Counted from the first letter of the stretch, positions 15,991 to 23,815 are shown. The stretch: DNA of 32,582 nt from JBAXTE01 sp038240835 (GCA_038240835.1 JBBRGJ010000018.1:1-32582); one strand, 5' to 3'. Program-made: numbers and translations. The notes: generated from the sequence alone by a model not told the origin.

Positions 15991-17884
15991 TATTCCAATG
16001 GTTTTTTATTACTTCCACCATGTGATCGGTATCTAATCCACATTCGGCTCTAAGCTGAGGAATTGATCCTTGCCCCACAATTGTGTCAGGAATACCCATG
16101 CGGATAATGGTTGCATTATAGTTATGTTCGGTCATAAATTCAGTCACGGCACTTCCTATACCCCCTACCACAGTGCCGTCTTCGACGGTGACAATTGTGT
16201 GATGATTTTTAAAAACTTCGTGTAATAATTCATGATCCAATGGTTTTGCAAATCGAAGATCATAATGAGAAGGATTCATACCAGCAATTTCAGCAATTTC
16301 TATGGCATCGGCAACCAAATTGCCAATGGGACCAAAAGAGAGCATCGCAATTTGAGATCCGGTTTTTAGAAGTTTCCCTTTCCCAATTTCAATCTCCACC
16401 ATCTTGTTTCTCCAGACAGGTAAAACTCCTTTTCCTCTAGGGAAACGGATTACAAATGGATGTTTCAAATCGTTCTGAGCTGTGAACATCAAGTTTCTAA
16501 GTTCGTGTTCGTTGATGGGCGAAGAGATGATCAAATTTGGAATGCATCTCAAAAAAGCAATGTCGTAAAGTCCATGGTGCGTGGGCCCATCTTCGCCGAC
16601 CAAACCACCTCTATCGATGCAAAAAATAACCGGAAGATCCTGAATCGCAACATCATGAACCACTTGATCGAATCCGCGTTGCAAAAATGTTGAGTAGATA
16701 TTACAAAAAGGAATATGTCCGCTGGCCGCCATGCCTGCCGAAAAAGTAACTGCATGTTGTTCTGCAATTCCCACATCGTAAGCTCTATCGGGCATTTGCT
16801 CCATCATAATATCGAGTGAACAACCTGATGCCATGGCCGGAGTAATTCCCACTATTTTTGGATTTCTCTTTGCCAACGCCACCAAGGTTTCGCCAAAGAC
16901 ATCCTGAAACTTAGGTGGTTCGTTCAGACAAGGTTGTGCAATAATTTCGCCCGTTGCAGGGTTAAAAAGTCCTGGAGCATGGTATTTTGTCTGATCTTTT
17001 TCGGCTAAATCTAACCCTTTTCCTTTTACTGTGCGAATATGCAAAAGTTTAGGTCCGGGAATCTGTTTTAAATCGTTGAATATTTTCACCAATCGTTCAA
17101 CATCGTGACCATCTACAGGTCCAAAATATCTAAATCCTAAGGATTCGAAAAGGTTGCTCTTCTTGAGAATTGTCCCTTTGAGTGCATTTTCAAATTGTTG
17201 AACAAAATTTCGAACTAAATTTCCCTTGTTATTCTTAGAAGTGAGGACCTTCCAAACTTTCTCCTTAATTCGATTATAAGTTTTAGAGGTCGAAATATCA
17301 ATTAAATACTCTTTAAGAGCGCCTACACTTTTATCGATGGAGATGCCATTGTCGTTGAGAATAACCAAAATATTGGCATTTTCCCAACCAGCATGATTCA
17401 TCGCTTCAAAAGACATTCCACCCGTCATAGAGCCATCACCAATAATTGCAATATGCTGACGATGAGGATCGTTGTTGAGTTTTGCAGAAATAGCCATTCC
17501 CAATGCGGCAGAGATAGAAGTAGAAGAGTGACCTGTGCCAAAAGCATCGTATTCGCTCTCTTTCATTTTCGGGAAACCGCTAATTCCTTTATACGTTCTA
17601 TTTCGTTTAAAATCCTCTTTGCGACCTGTTAATATCTTATGAGAATAAGCCTGATGTCCCACATCCCAAATCAATTTATCTACCGGAGTATTAAAAGCAT
17701 AATGAAGAGCTGTAGTTAGTTCAACAGTTCCCAAACTCGACCCAAGATGCCCAGGATTATGACTAATCACACTGATGATGTACTCTCTCAACTCGCTACA
17801 GAGTATAGGAAGATCACTTGTGGGAAGTTTTCTTAGGTCATCAGGAAAATCAATATGCTTAAGAAGTTTATATGAATCTGACAT
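15983..17884 (-). CDS. dxs: 1-deoxy-D-xylulose-5-phosphate synthase
   Basis: 633 residues from the ATG at 17884. The frame stays open to 17923, but the best -7 element (17908-17915) lies within that extension, so transcription would start after it and the 17884 start is preferred. Thiamine diphosphate motifs are GDG (149-151) and NDN (177-179); SHNPGHLGSSLGTVE and WDVGHQAYSHKILTG are also intact, and the catalytic glutamate lies in VGIAEQHAVTFSAG near residue 370. The enzyme condenses pyruvate with glyceraldehyde 3-phosphate as the first step of the non-mevalonate isoprenoid pathway. Length and motifs are complete. It is followed with an 8-base overlap by the U32 gene. Confidence 0.97.
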   Translation of the reverse strand: MSDSYKLLKHIDFPDDLRKLPTSDLPILCSELREYIISVISHNPGHLGSSLGTVELTTALHYAFNTPVDKLIWDVGHQAYSHKILTGRKEDFKRNRTYKGISGFPKMKESEYDAFGTGHSSTSISAALGMAISAKLNNDPHRQHIAIIGDGSMTGGMSFEAMNHAGWENANILVILNDNGISIDKSVGALKEYLIDISTSKTYNRIKEKVWKVLTSKNNKGNLVRNFVQQFENALKGTILKKSNLFESLGFRYFGPVDGHDVERLVKIFNDLKQIPGPKLLHIRTVKGKGLDLAEKDQTKYHAPGLFNPATGEIIAQPCLNEPPKFQDVFGETLVALAKRNPKIVGITPAMASGCSLDIMMEQMPDRAYDVGIAEQHAVTFSAGMAASGHIPFCNIYSTFLQRGFDQVVHDVAIQDLPVIFCIDRGGLVGEDGPTHHGLYDIAFLRCIPNLIISSPINEHELRNLMFTAQNDLKHPFVIRFPRGKGVLPVWRNKMVEIEIGKGKLLKTGSQIAMLSFGPIGNLVADAIEIAEIAGMNPSHYDLRFAKPLDHELLHEVFKNHHTIVTVEDGTVVGGIGSAVTEFMTEHNYNATIIRMGIPDTIVGQGSIPQLRAECGLDTDHMVEVIKNHWNND

Positions 17885-17907
17885 AATTACTTTTAAAATA
17901 ATGTGTG

Positions 17908-17915
17908 CAAAGATA
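17908..17915 (-). promoter_or_regulatory. dxs: -7 element of dxs (decides the start codon)
   Basis: TATCTTTG on the minus strand. A transcription start about 7 bases on, near 17901, leaves roughly 17 bases to the ATG at 17884 and rules out the upstream in-frame ATG at 17923. Confidence 0.65.
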
Positions 17916-17948
17916 CAAAACAATATAACATGTATTCTTTAAAAATAC

Positions 17949-18119
17949 CTAAATAGTGCTTGCGAGAAAACTCCAACTTTTTCGTTATGCTTGCAACGAA
18001 AACAGATCATTTACACTAGTAAACTCACTGTTTTCGTTGCCACGCAAGCCTCAAATTTGGAATTTTCTCATCAATCACTAGTTTCCAGATAGACACTAAA
18101 TAGTGCTTGCGAGAAAACT
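17949..18119. repeat. structured element: large hairpin bounded by 24-base direct repeats
   Basis: A 24-base direct repeat starting CTAAATAGTGCTTGCG lies at 17949-17972 and 18096-18119. Between them GCTTGC-AACGAAAACAG (17989-18005) pairs with CTGTTTTCGTT (18028-18038) and, after a 5-base bulge, GCAAGC (18044-18049). Outer arms GAGAAAAcTCCAA and TTGGAaTTTTCTC extend the stem. The loop contains its own TTTAC-acta-GTAAA hairpin. No protein is encoded. It may be a REP/MITE-like element. A shortened relative lies at 19475-19520. Confidence 0.75.
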
Positions 18120-18514
18120 AAATAAGAGATATAAACGAAACATAAAACTTAGGTAGATTTTAGAGAATATGGGGAATTGCCCAATCCCTTTTGTTTTACC
18201 TTAATCCTACAAGGAAAATATTGTTATTTCAAGGTTTTGTGAAAAACTGAAAACTATTTTATTTCGAAGAAACTAATTTTATTGTTGTTAATAGAAATCC
18301 CATGATACGGGTGTATTCACATCTAAAATAACGGCAAACTCCTTTTTCTTCAACAGTTTAGAAACACATCAACTTATCGATAAAACAATAAATTTAAAAA
18401 AGCATACGATATATGAATCAATACGTTAACAGACTAAACAGAAGAAAAACATATTCTAATTAATAAAAATCAAACCGTTAATGATAAAAATAATTTACAA
18501 AAAATGATACTTAT
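18120..18514. other. AT-rich leader region upstream of the metal-cluster gene block
   Basis: About 395 bases without a gene. Apart from an imperfect GGGGAATTGCCCAATCCC inverted repeat near 18172 I see no further structure. It leads into the operator and promoter of the DUF134 gene. Confidence 0.5.
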
Positions 18515-18537
18515 TGAACTATTGTTCATTATCTTTG
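18515..18537 (+). promoter_or_regulatory. promoter with adjoining palindromic operator for the DUF134 gene block
   Basis: TATCTTTG at 18530-18537 is a full match to the Bacteroidota -7 element. Just before it, one base away, is the palindrome TGAAC-TATT-GTTCA (18515-18528), and a third TGAAC half site follows at 18541-18545. A protein bound there would sit between the -33 and -7 regions. The DUF134 protein encoded next is an HTH protein and a candidate for binding it. Confidence 0.6.
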
Positions 18538-18565
18538 CAGTGAACATTAGCTTAAAATCATCATT

Positions 18566-19126
18566 ATGTGCCCAAGAATTCAAAGAATCCGAAAAATAGT
18601 CAGTCCACCAATAATTAAGGGATTAATGCCTTATGGCAAGGTAAATTCAGGACAAGACAAAGGTCAGGTTCACCTATTATTTGAGGAATACGAATCGTTG
18701 CGATTGTGTGATTATGAAATGAAGAATCATTTGGAAGCAGCCATCATTATGAATGTATCTAGGCCAACTTTCACTCGAATTTACGCTCGAGCTCGGCAAA
18801 AAATTGCTCAATCGCTGGTAGAAGGCAGAGAGCTAATTATTGATGGTGGTAAAGTATATTTTGACAGCAGTTGGTATCATTGCGAAAACTGTCAATCTGA
18901 TTTTACCAATCCTCAAAAAGAGAAAGCGCTCACAGAGTGTCCATTATGCAAAAGCGCACATATTGAGGAGTATTTTGATTCAAATATGCAGCCCGAAATT
19001 GAGAATAATCAAGATATATGCATTTGTACAAAATGTGGAAATCAGCTAAAGCATCAAAAAGGAAAGCGATGCAAAGACCATTTCTGTCCAAAATGCAACA
19101 GTACCATGATTCGCAAACAAAAATAA
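18566..19126 (+). CDS. DUF134 (UPF0251) HTH protein with C-terminal Cys clusters
   Basis: 186 residues. The N-terminal 90 are a DUF134 domain: CPRIQRIRKI at the start, FEEYESLRLCDYE, then an HTH (AAIIMNVSRPTFTRIYARARQKIAQSL) resembling sigma region 4, and VEGRELIIDGG. The C-terminal half carries two zinc-ribbon or rubredoxin-like clusters: CENC...CPLC (about 106-130) and CICTKCGNQ...CPKC (about 152-179). The DUF134 family is known as a putative DNA-binding family often beside NifX-like and Mrp/MinD-type genes, which is exactly the context here. I infer that it is the regulator of this block and senses metal or redox state through its cysteines. The first NifX-like gene starts 9 bp downstream. 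Confidence 0.85.
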   Translation: MCPRIQRIRKIVSPPIIKGLMPYGKVNSGQDKGQVHLLFEEYESLRLCDYEMKNHLEAAIIMNVSRPTFTRIYARARQKIAQSLVEGRELIIDGGKVYFDSSWYHCENCQSDFTNPQKEKALTECPLCKSAHIEEYFDSNMQPEIENNQDICICTKCGNQLKHQKGKRCKDHFCPKCNSTMIRKQK

Positions 19127-19135
19127 TAAAGAGAA

Positions 19136-19453
19136 ATGAAAATAGCAATCACATCAGCTGGAAATTCGATTAAAGAGTTAGTAGACAAACGATTTGCACG
19201 TTGTAATTACTTTACAATTTACGATACAGAGAATAAATCGATGGAAATTATCCCGAATATAAATAAAGAAGAAATTGACAAAGTAGGATTTCATGCCGTG
19301 GAGTTACTTGTGTCGAAAAAGGTAGAGAAAATTATTTCGGGAAATTTTGGCGAAAAAGCAAAATCATCGTTAGATTCTAATAAAATTCAGATGATTGTTA
19401 TAAAAGGAGAAAAAACGATAGAACAAGTAATTCGATTAATTGATAATAATTAG
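19136..19453 (+). CDS. NifX/NifB-type (dinitrogenase Fe-Mo cofactor biosynthesis) small protein 1
   Basis: 105 residues with the NifX/NifY/NifB C-terminal fold: MKIAITSAGNSIKELVDKRFARCNYFTIYD at the start and KVEKIISGNFGEKAKSSLDS in the middle. Family members hold or carry metal clusters (NifX, NafY, archaeal MTH1175, and the orange protein of Desulfovibrio). No nitrogenase gene is present, so a role in nitrogen fixation is not implied. It lacks the HGAGTA-type loop seen in the third paralogue of this block and has a single Cys next to its RF motif. It follows the DUF134 gene after 9 bp and precedes a hairpin element. Confidence 0.85.
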   Translation: MKIAITSAGNSIKELVDKRFARCNYFTIYDTENKSMEIIPNINKEEIDKVGFHAVELLVSKKVEKIISGNFGEKAKSSLDSNKIQMIVIKGEKTIEQVIRLIDNN

Positions 19454-19474
19454 TATAAATGAATGTGTTAGTAT

Positions 19475-19520
19475 AAAGAAAATATCAAGTTTGAGGCGCG
19501 AAAAAGTTGAAGTTTTCTTT
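19475..19520. repeat. imperfect hairpin between NifX-like gene 1 and the DUF5320 gene
   Basis: AAAGAAAAtaTCAAgTTT (from 19475) can pair with AAAaaGTTGAagTTTTCTTT (ending 19520) around gaggcgcg. Its two arms match the outer arms of the 17949-18119 element in which the central stem is missing. It may attenuate or separate expression of the genes on either side. Confidence 0.55.
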
Positions 19521-19540
19521 TAAACACAAATAAAAAAAAA

Positions 19541-19545
19541 AGGAG
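19541..19545 (+). promoter_or_regulatory. strong Shine-Dalgarno sequence for the DUF5320 gene
   Basis: AGGAG six bases before the ATG at 19552, preceded by a run of As. Other genes in this window lack such a site, as is usual in Bacteroidota, so this one stands out and firmly sets the start. Confidence 0.7.
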
Positions 19546-19551
19546 ACTATT

Positions 19552-19941
19552 ATGCCAGGATTAAATCAAACAGGTCCAATGGGACAAGGAGCTATGATGG
19601 GTCGTAAAATGGGAAGATGCACTAATTTTGGAGCAAACCTCGGAAACAACCCAACCAGAAACAACAAAATCAACACACAACAACCGTCAGAAGAGCTAAA
19701 TCAAAACAGATTACGTTTTGGTGGACAAGGAATGGGAAGAGGCAATGGCTTTGGAGCAAACCTCGGAAACAACCCAACCATAAACGACGAAATCAACACA
19801 CAACAACCTGCAGAAGAGCAGAATCGAAACAGCTCTTATTTTGGTGGACAAGGAATGGGAAGAGGAAAAGGAATGGGAATGGGAAGAGGAATGAGACACC
19901 AAAATGGACGCAGAGGCTTTTCGCAAGGACAAATACTGTAA
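19552..19941 (+). CDS. DUF5320-like Gly/Met/Asn-rich protein with internal duplication
   Basis: 129 residues. The N-terminus MPGLNQTGPMGQGAMMGRKM is the DUF5320 signature (MPGxxxTGPxGxGxMxGRxxG) found in small proteins beside NifX-like and Mrp-type genes in anaerobes. A 41-residue unit starting FGANLGNNPT and ending FGGQGMGRG is repeated directly; the DNA period is 123 bases (19630 and 19753). The C-terminus is a run of GMGRGMGMGRG-type turns. The protein is predicted to be largely disordered; abundant Met, Asn and Gly with one Cys could bind soft metals, but this is inference. It has a clear Shine-Dalgarno sequence, suggesting strong translation. Confidence 0.75.
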   Translation: MPGLNQTGPMGQGAMMGRKMGRCTNFGANLGNNPTRNNKINTQQPSEELNQNRLRFGGQGMGRGNGFGANLGNNPTINDEINTQQPAEEQNRNSSYFGGQGMGRGKGMGMGRGMRHQNGRRGFSQGQIL

Positions 19942-19983
19942 TAAACAAGTTTAATAAAACAAAAATCATAAAAATAAAAAAAA

Positions 19984-20364
19984 ATGGACAAAAAAATTGC
20001 AATTCCTATGGTAGATGGTCTTTTAAGTGAACACTTTGGACACTGTCAGTATTTTAGTATCATCACAGTAAAAGACAACAAAATAGGAGAAGTTGAAGAG
20101 ATCACACCTCCCGAACATGCACCTGGCGTATATCCAGCTTTTGTGGCTAAGTTTGGCGTAACCGATGTAATTGGCGGAGGCATGGGACCTCAAGCAGTAA
20201 ATCTATTTATGGCTCAAGGAATTAATGTATTTGTGGGTGCACCTGTAAAAACAGCAAATGAGTTAGTCGTTGACTTTTTGGCAAACAAATTAGATTTAAC
20301 CGCCAACTACTGTAGTCACGACGAGAATCACGTTTGCGACGATGACCATGGGCACAAACACTAA
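19984..20364 (+). CDS. NifX/NifB-type small protein 2 with His/Asp/Cys-rich tail
   Basis: 126 residues. Core about 1-105: KIAIPMVDGLLSEHFGHCQYFSII, EITPPEHAPGVYPAFVAK and TDVIGGGMGPQAVNLFMAQGI, the classic form of the NifX/NifB-C family with the HFGHC segment also seen in archaeal cluster-binding members. After the fold a tail of about 19 residues contains CSHDENHVCDDDHGHKH, with five His, two Cys and five Asp, an obvious candidate metal-binding or metal-delivery tail. The DUF89 gene starts within the end of this gene (23-base overlap), so the two are translationally coupled. Neighbouring genes include a ZIP metal transporter. Confidence 0.87.
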   Translation: MDKKIAIPMVDGLLSEHFGHCQYFSIITVKDNKIGEVEEITPPEHAPGVYPAFVAKFGVTDVIGGGMGPQAVNLFMAQGINVFVGAPVKTANELVVDFLANKLDLTANYCSHDENHVCDDDHGHKH

Positions 20365-21220
20365 TACTCCTAAATTGGTGGATTCGCGTTGCAGTAAATG
20401 TTTTAGCAATGTCTATCGCCGATTACATGAAAAATTTAATGTTCAGCAATCGATTCAACAAGATTTTGAAATCTACCTTCAGAAGACGATAAAAGAGAAT
20501 CCTCTTCTTTCTAGTCCGGAGGTACAACGATTGTTGAACATTAAGTTTAATGAAGTAGTAGGAAATCAAGACCCTTTTGCTGCGGAAAAAGAGCTTAGCA
20601 ATCAGTTGGCACTTGAACTATACAAAGAGTGGAAACCCAAAGTGATTTTGGCAAAAAATCCGTTTGATTTAGCTTTAAGACTTACAATTGCTGGAAATAT
20701 CATGGATTATGGCGTTGCAAATTCTTTTAATGTGAACGAAACTTTTCAGAAAGTGCTCACAGCTGATTTTGCAATAGACCACTCCAAAAATTTACAAAAA
20801 GCAATTGCGAGGGCGGAAAAAATCCTCTACTTGGGGGATAATGCGGGTGAAATTGTTTTTGACAAACTATTTATAGAAACCATAAACCATCCGAACATTA
20901 CTTTTGCTGTGAGAGGTGGGCGAATTCTGAATGATGCGACCCTCGAAGATGCTGATAAAATAGGGATGAAAGAGGTCGCAAAATTAATATCAAACGGATA
21001 CAATGCCCCATCCACCGTTTTGGAAAAGTGCAGCAACGAGTTTTTAGAAATTTACAAAAATGCTGATTTAATAATTTCAAAGGGGCAAGGAAATTTAGAA
21101 GGACTAATAAACGAACCCGATTCCAGAACATTTTTTCTACTGATGGCAAAATGTGATGTAATTGCAGAATCATTAAAGGTTCAAAAAGGTAGTTTTATAG
21201 TCGCTCAATTAAAAAATTAA
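20342..21220 (+). CDS. DUF89 (ARMT1-like) metal-dependent protein
   Basis: 292 residues from the ATG at 20342; Met3 at 20348 is an equally good start, and both lie within the preceding gene. DUF89 features: an N-terminal Cys pair (Cys17, Cys20) in SRCSKC as in the prokaryotic subgroup, YLGDNAGEIVFDKL with metal-ligand candidates Asp166 and Asn167, RGGRILNDATLEDA (Asn197, Asp198), and SKGQGNLEGL. Known DUF89 members are metal-dependent phosphatases thought to remove damaged phosphometabolites. Its presence in this block, overlapping a NifX-like gene and 4 bp from a ZIP transporter, suggests a role tied to metal handling, but the substrate cannot be told. The fold is complete. Confidence 0.85.
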   Translation: MTMGTNTNTPKLVDSRCSKCFSNVYRRLHEKFNVQQSIQQDFEIYLQKTIKENPLLSSPEVQRLLNIKFNEVVGNQDPFAAEKELSNQLALELYKEWKPKVILAKNPFDLALRLTIAGNIMDYGVANSFNVNETFQKVLTADFAIDHSKNLQKAIARAEKILYLGDNAGEIVFDKLFIETINHPNITFAVRGGRILNDATLEDADKIGMKEVAKLISNGYNAPSTVLEKCSNEFLEIYKNADLIISKGQGNLEGLINEPDSRTFFLLMAKCDVIAESLKVQKGSFIVAQLKN

Positions 21221-21224
21221 ATTA

Positions 21225-21968
21225 ATGACTCTGATATTCATCATTATTTCAGCCATTATAGCCAACATGGGAAGTGTTGTAATTGCTGGGAGTTTGTTTT
21301 TCTTCAAAACAAAAAACTTAGAGAAAATAGCCACCAACCTCAGCTACTTAGCCGGTGGTGTATTATTAGGAGCAGCATTTTTGGGAATGTTGCCCAAAGC
21401 CATCGAACAATTAGCAGCTTCACAGGTGTTGCAAACAGTATTGGTTGGACTGATGTTTTTCTTTCTTTTAGAAAAATTTATCCTTTGGCGAATGTGTAGC
21501 GACAAAGATTGCGAACGCCACTCTCAGGCCACTGTTCCACTAATTTTAATTGGAGGTGGATTTCATAACATCATCGATGGAGTTGTCATTGGAGCAGCTT
21601 TCTTAACGTCCAAAGAACTCGGAATATTTGTGGCTGTTTCTGTTTTTTCGCACGAAGTACCCAAAAAATTCGGAGAATTTGGCGTGATGCTTCACCATGG
21701 ATTTTCCAAAACTAAAACGTTCTTTTTAAGCCTATTAGCAGCAAGTATGAGTTTAATTGGAGGTTCAGTGACCTACTTTGCGTTAGACGATACAAAAACG
21801 TTATTGCCTTATGTATTGGCATTTTCGGCAGCTGGGTTTATTTATGTCTCTTTAGCCGATTTAATACCAGAAATGCACAAAAAAACAGGACTTAAAAACT
21901 CAATCACTCAATTTATTCTAATCATCGTTGGGATTGGGATTATGTACTCATTGTTAAATCACAATTAG
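21225..21968 (+). CDS. ZIP family metal transporter, LIV-1/ZIP7-like
   Basis: 247 residues with about eight membrane segments. TM4 has the HNIIDG motif (His114, Asn115, Asp118), and TM5 has HEVPKKFGEFGVML (His143, Glu144). These are the metal-binding helices of ZIP importers for zinc, iron or manganese. The usual HE or QE pair of HEIPHELGDF is replaced here by Lys147 and Lys148, a change that would remove a metal ligand, so specificity or mechanism may differ. A short Cys-containing loop (MCSDKDCERH, 90-99) precedes TM4. It starts 4 bp after the DUF89 stop and so belongs to the same transcription unit. A metal importer fits the idea that the block assembles a metal cluster. Confidence 0.85.
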   Translation: MTLIFIIISAIIANMGSVVIAGSLFFFKTKNLEKIATNLSYLAGGVLLGAAFLGMLPKAIEQLAASQVLQTVLVGLMFFFLLEKFILWRMCSDKDCERHSQATVPLILIGGGFHNIIDGVVIGAAFLTSKELGIFVAVSVFSHEVPKKFGEFGVMLHHGFSKTKTFFLSLLAASMSLIGGSVTYFALDDTKTLLPYVLAFSAAGFIYVSLADLIPEMHKKTGLKNSITQFILIIVGIGIMYSLLNHN

Positions 21969-22062
21969 AGATCATTGCAAAAGTCCAATCTCTGCATACG
22001 TAAAAGGGATTTTAAAAAACTATGTTATTACTACATTGTAATACACAAAAAAAACAATTAAA

Positions 22063-22926
22063 ATGATAAAAATTGCCATTGCAAGCGGAAAAGGAGGCAC
22101 AGGAAAAACACTGTTGTCAACCAATTTGGCATCGCTAATCGGAAAAAGACAAAAAATTGTTTTAGTCGATTTAGATGTCGAAGAACCCAACGACTTATTG
22201 TTTTTAGATGGGGTAGAAACCAGAAAAACCGAACAATTTAAGATGATTCCTACCTGGGACAAAAGCACCTGCACTTTGTGTGGAGAATGCTCAACCAATT
22301 GCAAGTTTCATGCAGTGGTAAAATTGGGCGAATACATTGCCGTTTTCGACAACCTTTGTCACAGCTGTTATGCTTGCTCCGAATTGTGCCCCACGCAATC
22401 GCTTCCGATGAAACAGCACAAAATGGGAGAAATTACAGAGTTTAAAAATTCTGATTTTAAATTTGTAGAAAGTCGTTTGATTGTGGGTGAAGAGATGGCT
22501 GTTCCTCTGATAAACAACACACATAAATGGGTAGATAAATATTATTCGGATGAAGATGTGCAACTTTTTGATTCTCCTCCCGGGACCTCTTGTCCAGTGA
22601 TTGCCACGACCGAAAAAGTAGATTTTGTGATATTAGTAACGGAGCCTACTCCATTTGGTCTCAACGATTTAATATTAGCGGTGGAGACAATGCAAAAGTT
22701 AAACAAACCGATTGGGGTGGTGATAAATCGTTACGGAGTTGGCAACGATGAAGTGGAACTTTATTGTGTAAAAAACAGCATTCCCATCATGGCAAAAATA
22801 CCATACAGTCGCGAAATAGCTCATTATTACTCAAAGGGCGAGCTCGCTTATATGCATGTGCCTATGTTAAAAGACTCGCTGAACGAAATAATTGATTTTC
22901 TACTCGAATATAAAACAAAATTATGA
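22063..22926 (+). CDS. MinD/Mrp-type P-loop ATPase with inserted 2x[4Fe-4S] ferredoxin domain (first)
   Basis: 287 residues. Residues 9-16 are the deviant Walker A GKGGTGKT of ParA/MinD/NifH-like ATPases. An inserted ferredoxin domain has Cys70, 73, 76, 80 and Cys99, 102, 105, 109, two complete CxxCxxCxxxC sets. LFDSPPGTSCP (about 167-177) is the Walker B and switch region. Proteins of this design occur in the Desulfovibrio ORP complex and beside NifX-like genes in many anaerobes; they are thought to use ATP to load or move Fe-S or mixed-metal clusters. Its stop overlaps the next start (ATGA), and the next gene is a paralogue, so they probably form a heterodimer. Confidence 0.93.
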   Translation: MIKIAIASGKGGTGKTLLSTNLASLIGKRQKIVLVDLDVEEPNDLLFLDGVETRKTEQFKMIPTWDKSTCTLCGECSTNCKFHAVVKLGEYIAVFDNLCHSCYACSELCPTQSLPMKQHKMGEITEFKNSDFKFVESRLIVGEEMAVPLINNTHKWVDKYYSDEDVQLFDSPPGTSCPVIATTEKVDFVILVTEPTPFGLNDLILAVETMQKLNKPIGVVINRYGVGNDEVELYCVKNSIPIMAKIPYSREIAHYYSKGELAYMHVPMLKDSLNEIIDFLLEYKTKL

Positions 22927-23795
22927 AAGAAATAGTTGTACTATCTGGAAAAGGGGGAACAGGAAAAACCTCCATTACCGCCTCATTGGCTGTATTAGCA
23001 GGCAATAGCGCAATTATTGCCGATTGCGATGTAGACGCTGCCAACATGCATCTATTGCTAACTCCTGATTTTGCCAAAGGTAGCATTTTCTACAGCGGAG
23101 AACTCGCAGAAATAGACCAATCTATGTGTACTCGTTGTGGTTTGTGTCAGAGTATTTGTCGATTTGATGCCATTCCATTCAATAACAATCAATACACGAT
23201 TAATCCATTTGCATGTGAAGGTTGTGGATATTGTGAAAAAATATGTCCCGAAAAGGCAATCACCCTGCAAGAGCGAATTTCGGGGAGTTTATATGTTTCT
23301 ACCACAAGAGTTGGAAACACATTGGTTCATGCCAGACTAGATATTGGAGCAGAAAATTCTGGAAAATTAGTAGCGCAAGTAAAAAATGAAGCAAAGCGCC
23401 TTTCCAAAGAGTTTTCCACACAATATATTCTAGTGGATGGCTCTCCCGGAATTGGATGTCCTGTGGCCTCGTCGCTTGCAGGAGCAAACTATGTATTATT
23501 GGTCGTAGAACCTTCGGTATCGGGTGTTCACGACATGAAACGATTGATAGAACTGCTCGAAAAATTTAAAATATCGATGGGATGTGTGATCAACAAACAT
23601 GATATAAATCCACAGAAAACAGACGAAATTATAGAATATCTAAAAAGCAGACAAATTACTCATCTTGCAAATATTCCTTTTGATCCAGCTTTTACAAAAG
23701 CAATGACAGAGGTAAAAACAATGGTGGAGATAGACTCCCCTATCAAAGGGATTATCACCCAGTTATGGGAGAGCATTAAAAAAGAATTAAATTAA
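22923..23795 (+). CDS. MinD/Mrp-type P-loop ATPase with inserted 2x[4Fe-4S] ferredoxin domain (second)
   Basis: 290 residues, a paralogue of the preceding gene and overlapping it by 4 bases. Walker A GKGGTGKT at 9-16; ferredoxin cysteines Cys69, 72, 75, 79 and Cys98, 101, 104, 108; a Walker B-like LVDGSPGIGCP at about 175-185. DCDVDAANMHLLL (34-46) is the family's Asp-rich switch segment. Tandem pairs of such ATPases are typical of ORP-like clusters. Both copies keep all eight Fe-S ligands and the ATP site, so neither looks degenerate. The third NifX-like gene follows after 20 bp. Confidence 0.93.
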   Translation: MKEIVVLSGKGGTGKTSITASLAVLAGNSAIIADCDVDAANMHLLLTPDFAKGSIFYSGELAEIDQSMCTRCGLCQSICRFDAIPFNNNQYTINPFACEGCGYCEKICPEKAITLQERISGSLYVSTTRVGNTLVHARLDIGAENSGKLVAQVKNEAKRLSKEFSTQYILVDGSPGIGCPVASSLAGANYVLLVVEPSVSGVHDMKRLIELLEKFKISMGCVINKHDINPQKTDEIIEYLKSRQITHLANIPFDPAFTKAMTEVKTMVEIDSPIKGIITQLWESIKKELN

Positions 23796-23815
23796 CCTTT
23801 TAAATAAAAATTATT

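Noticed and set aside
17884..17923. Upstream start of dxs at 17923
   Set aside because: The extension overlaps the -7 promoter element and is not typical of the enzyme's N-terminus.
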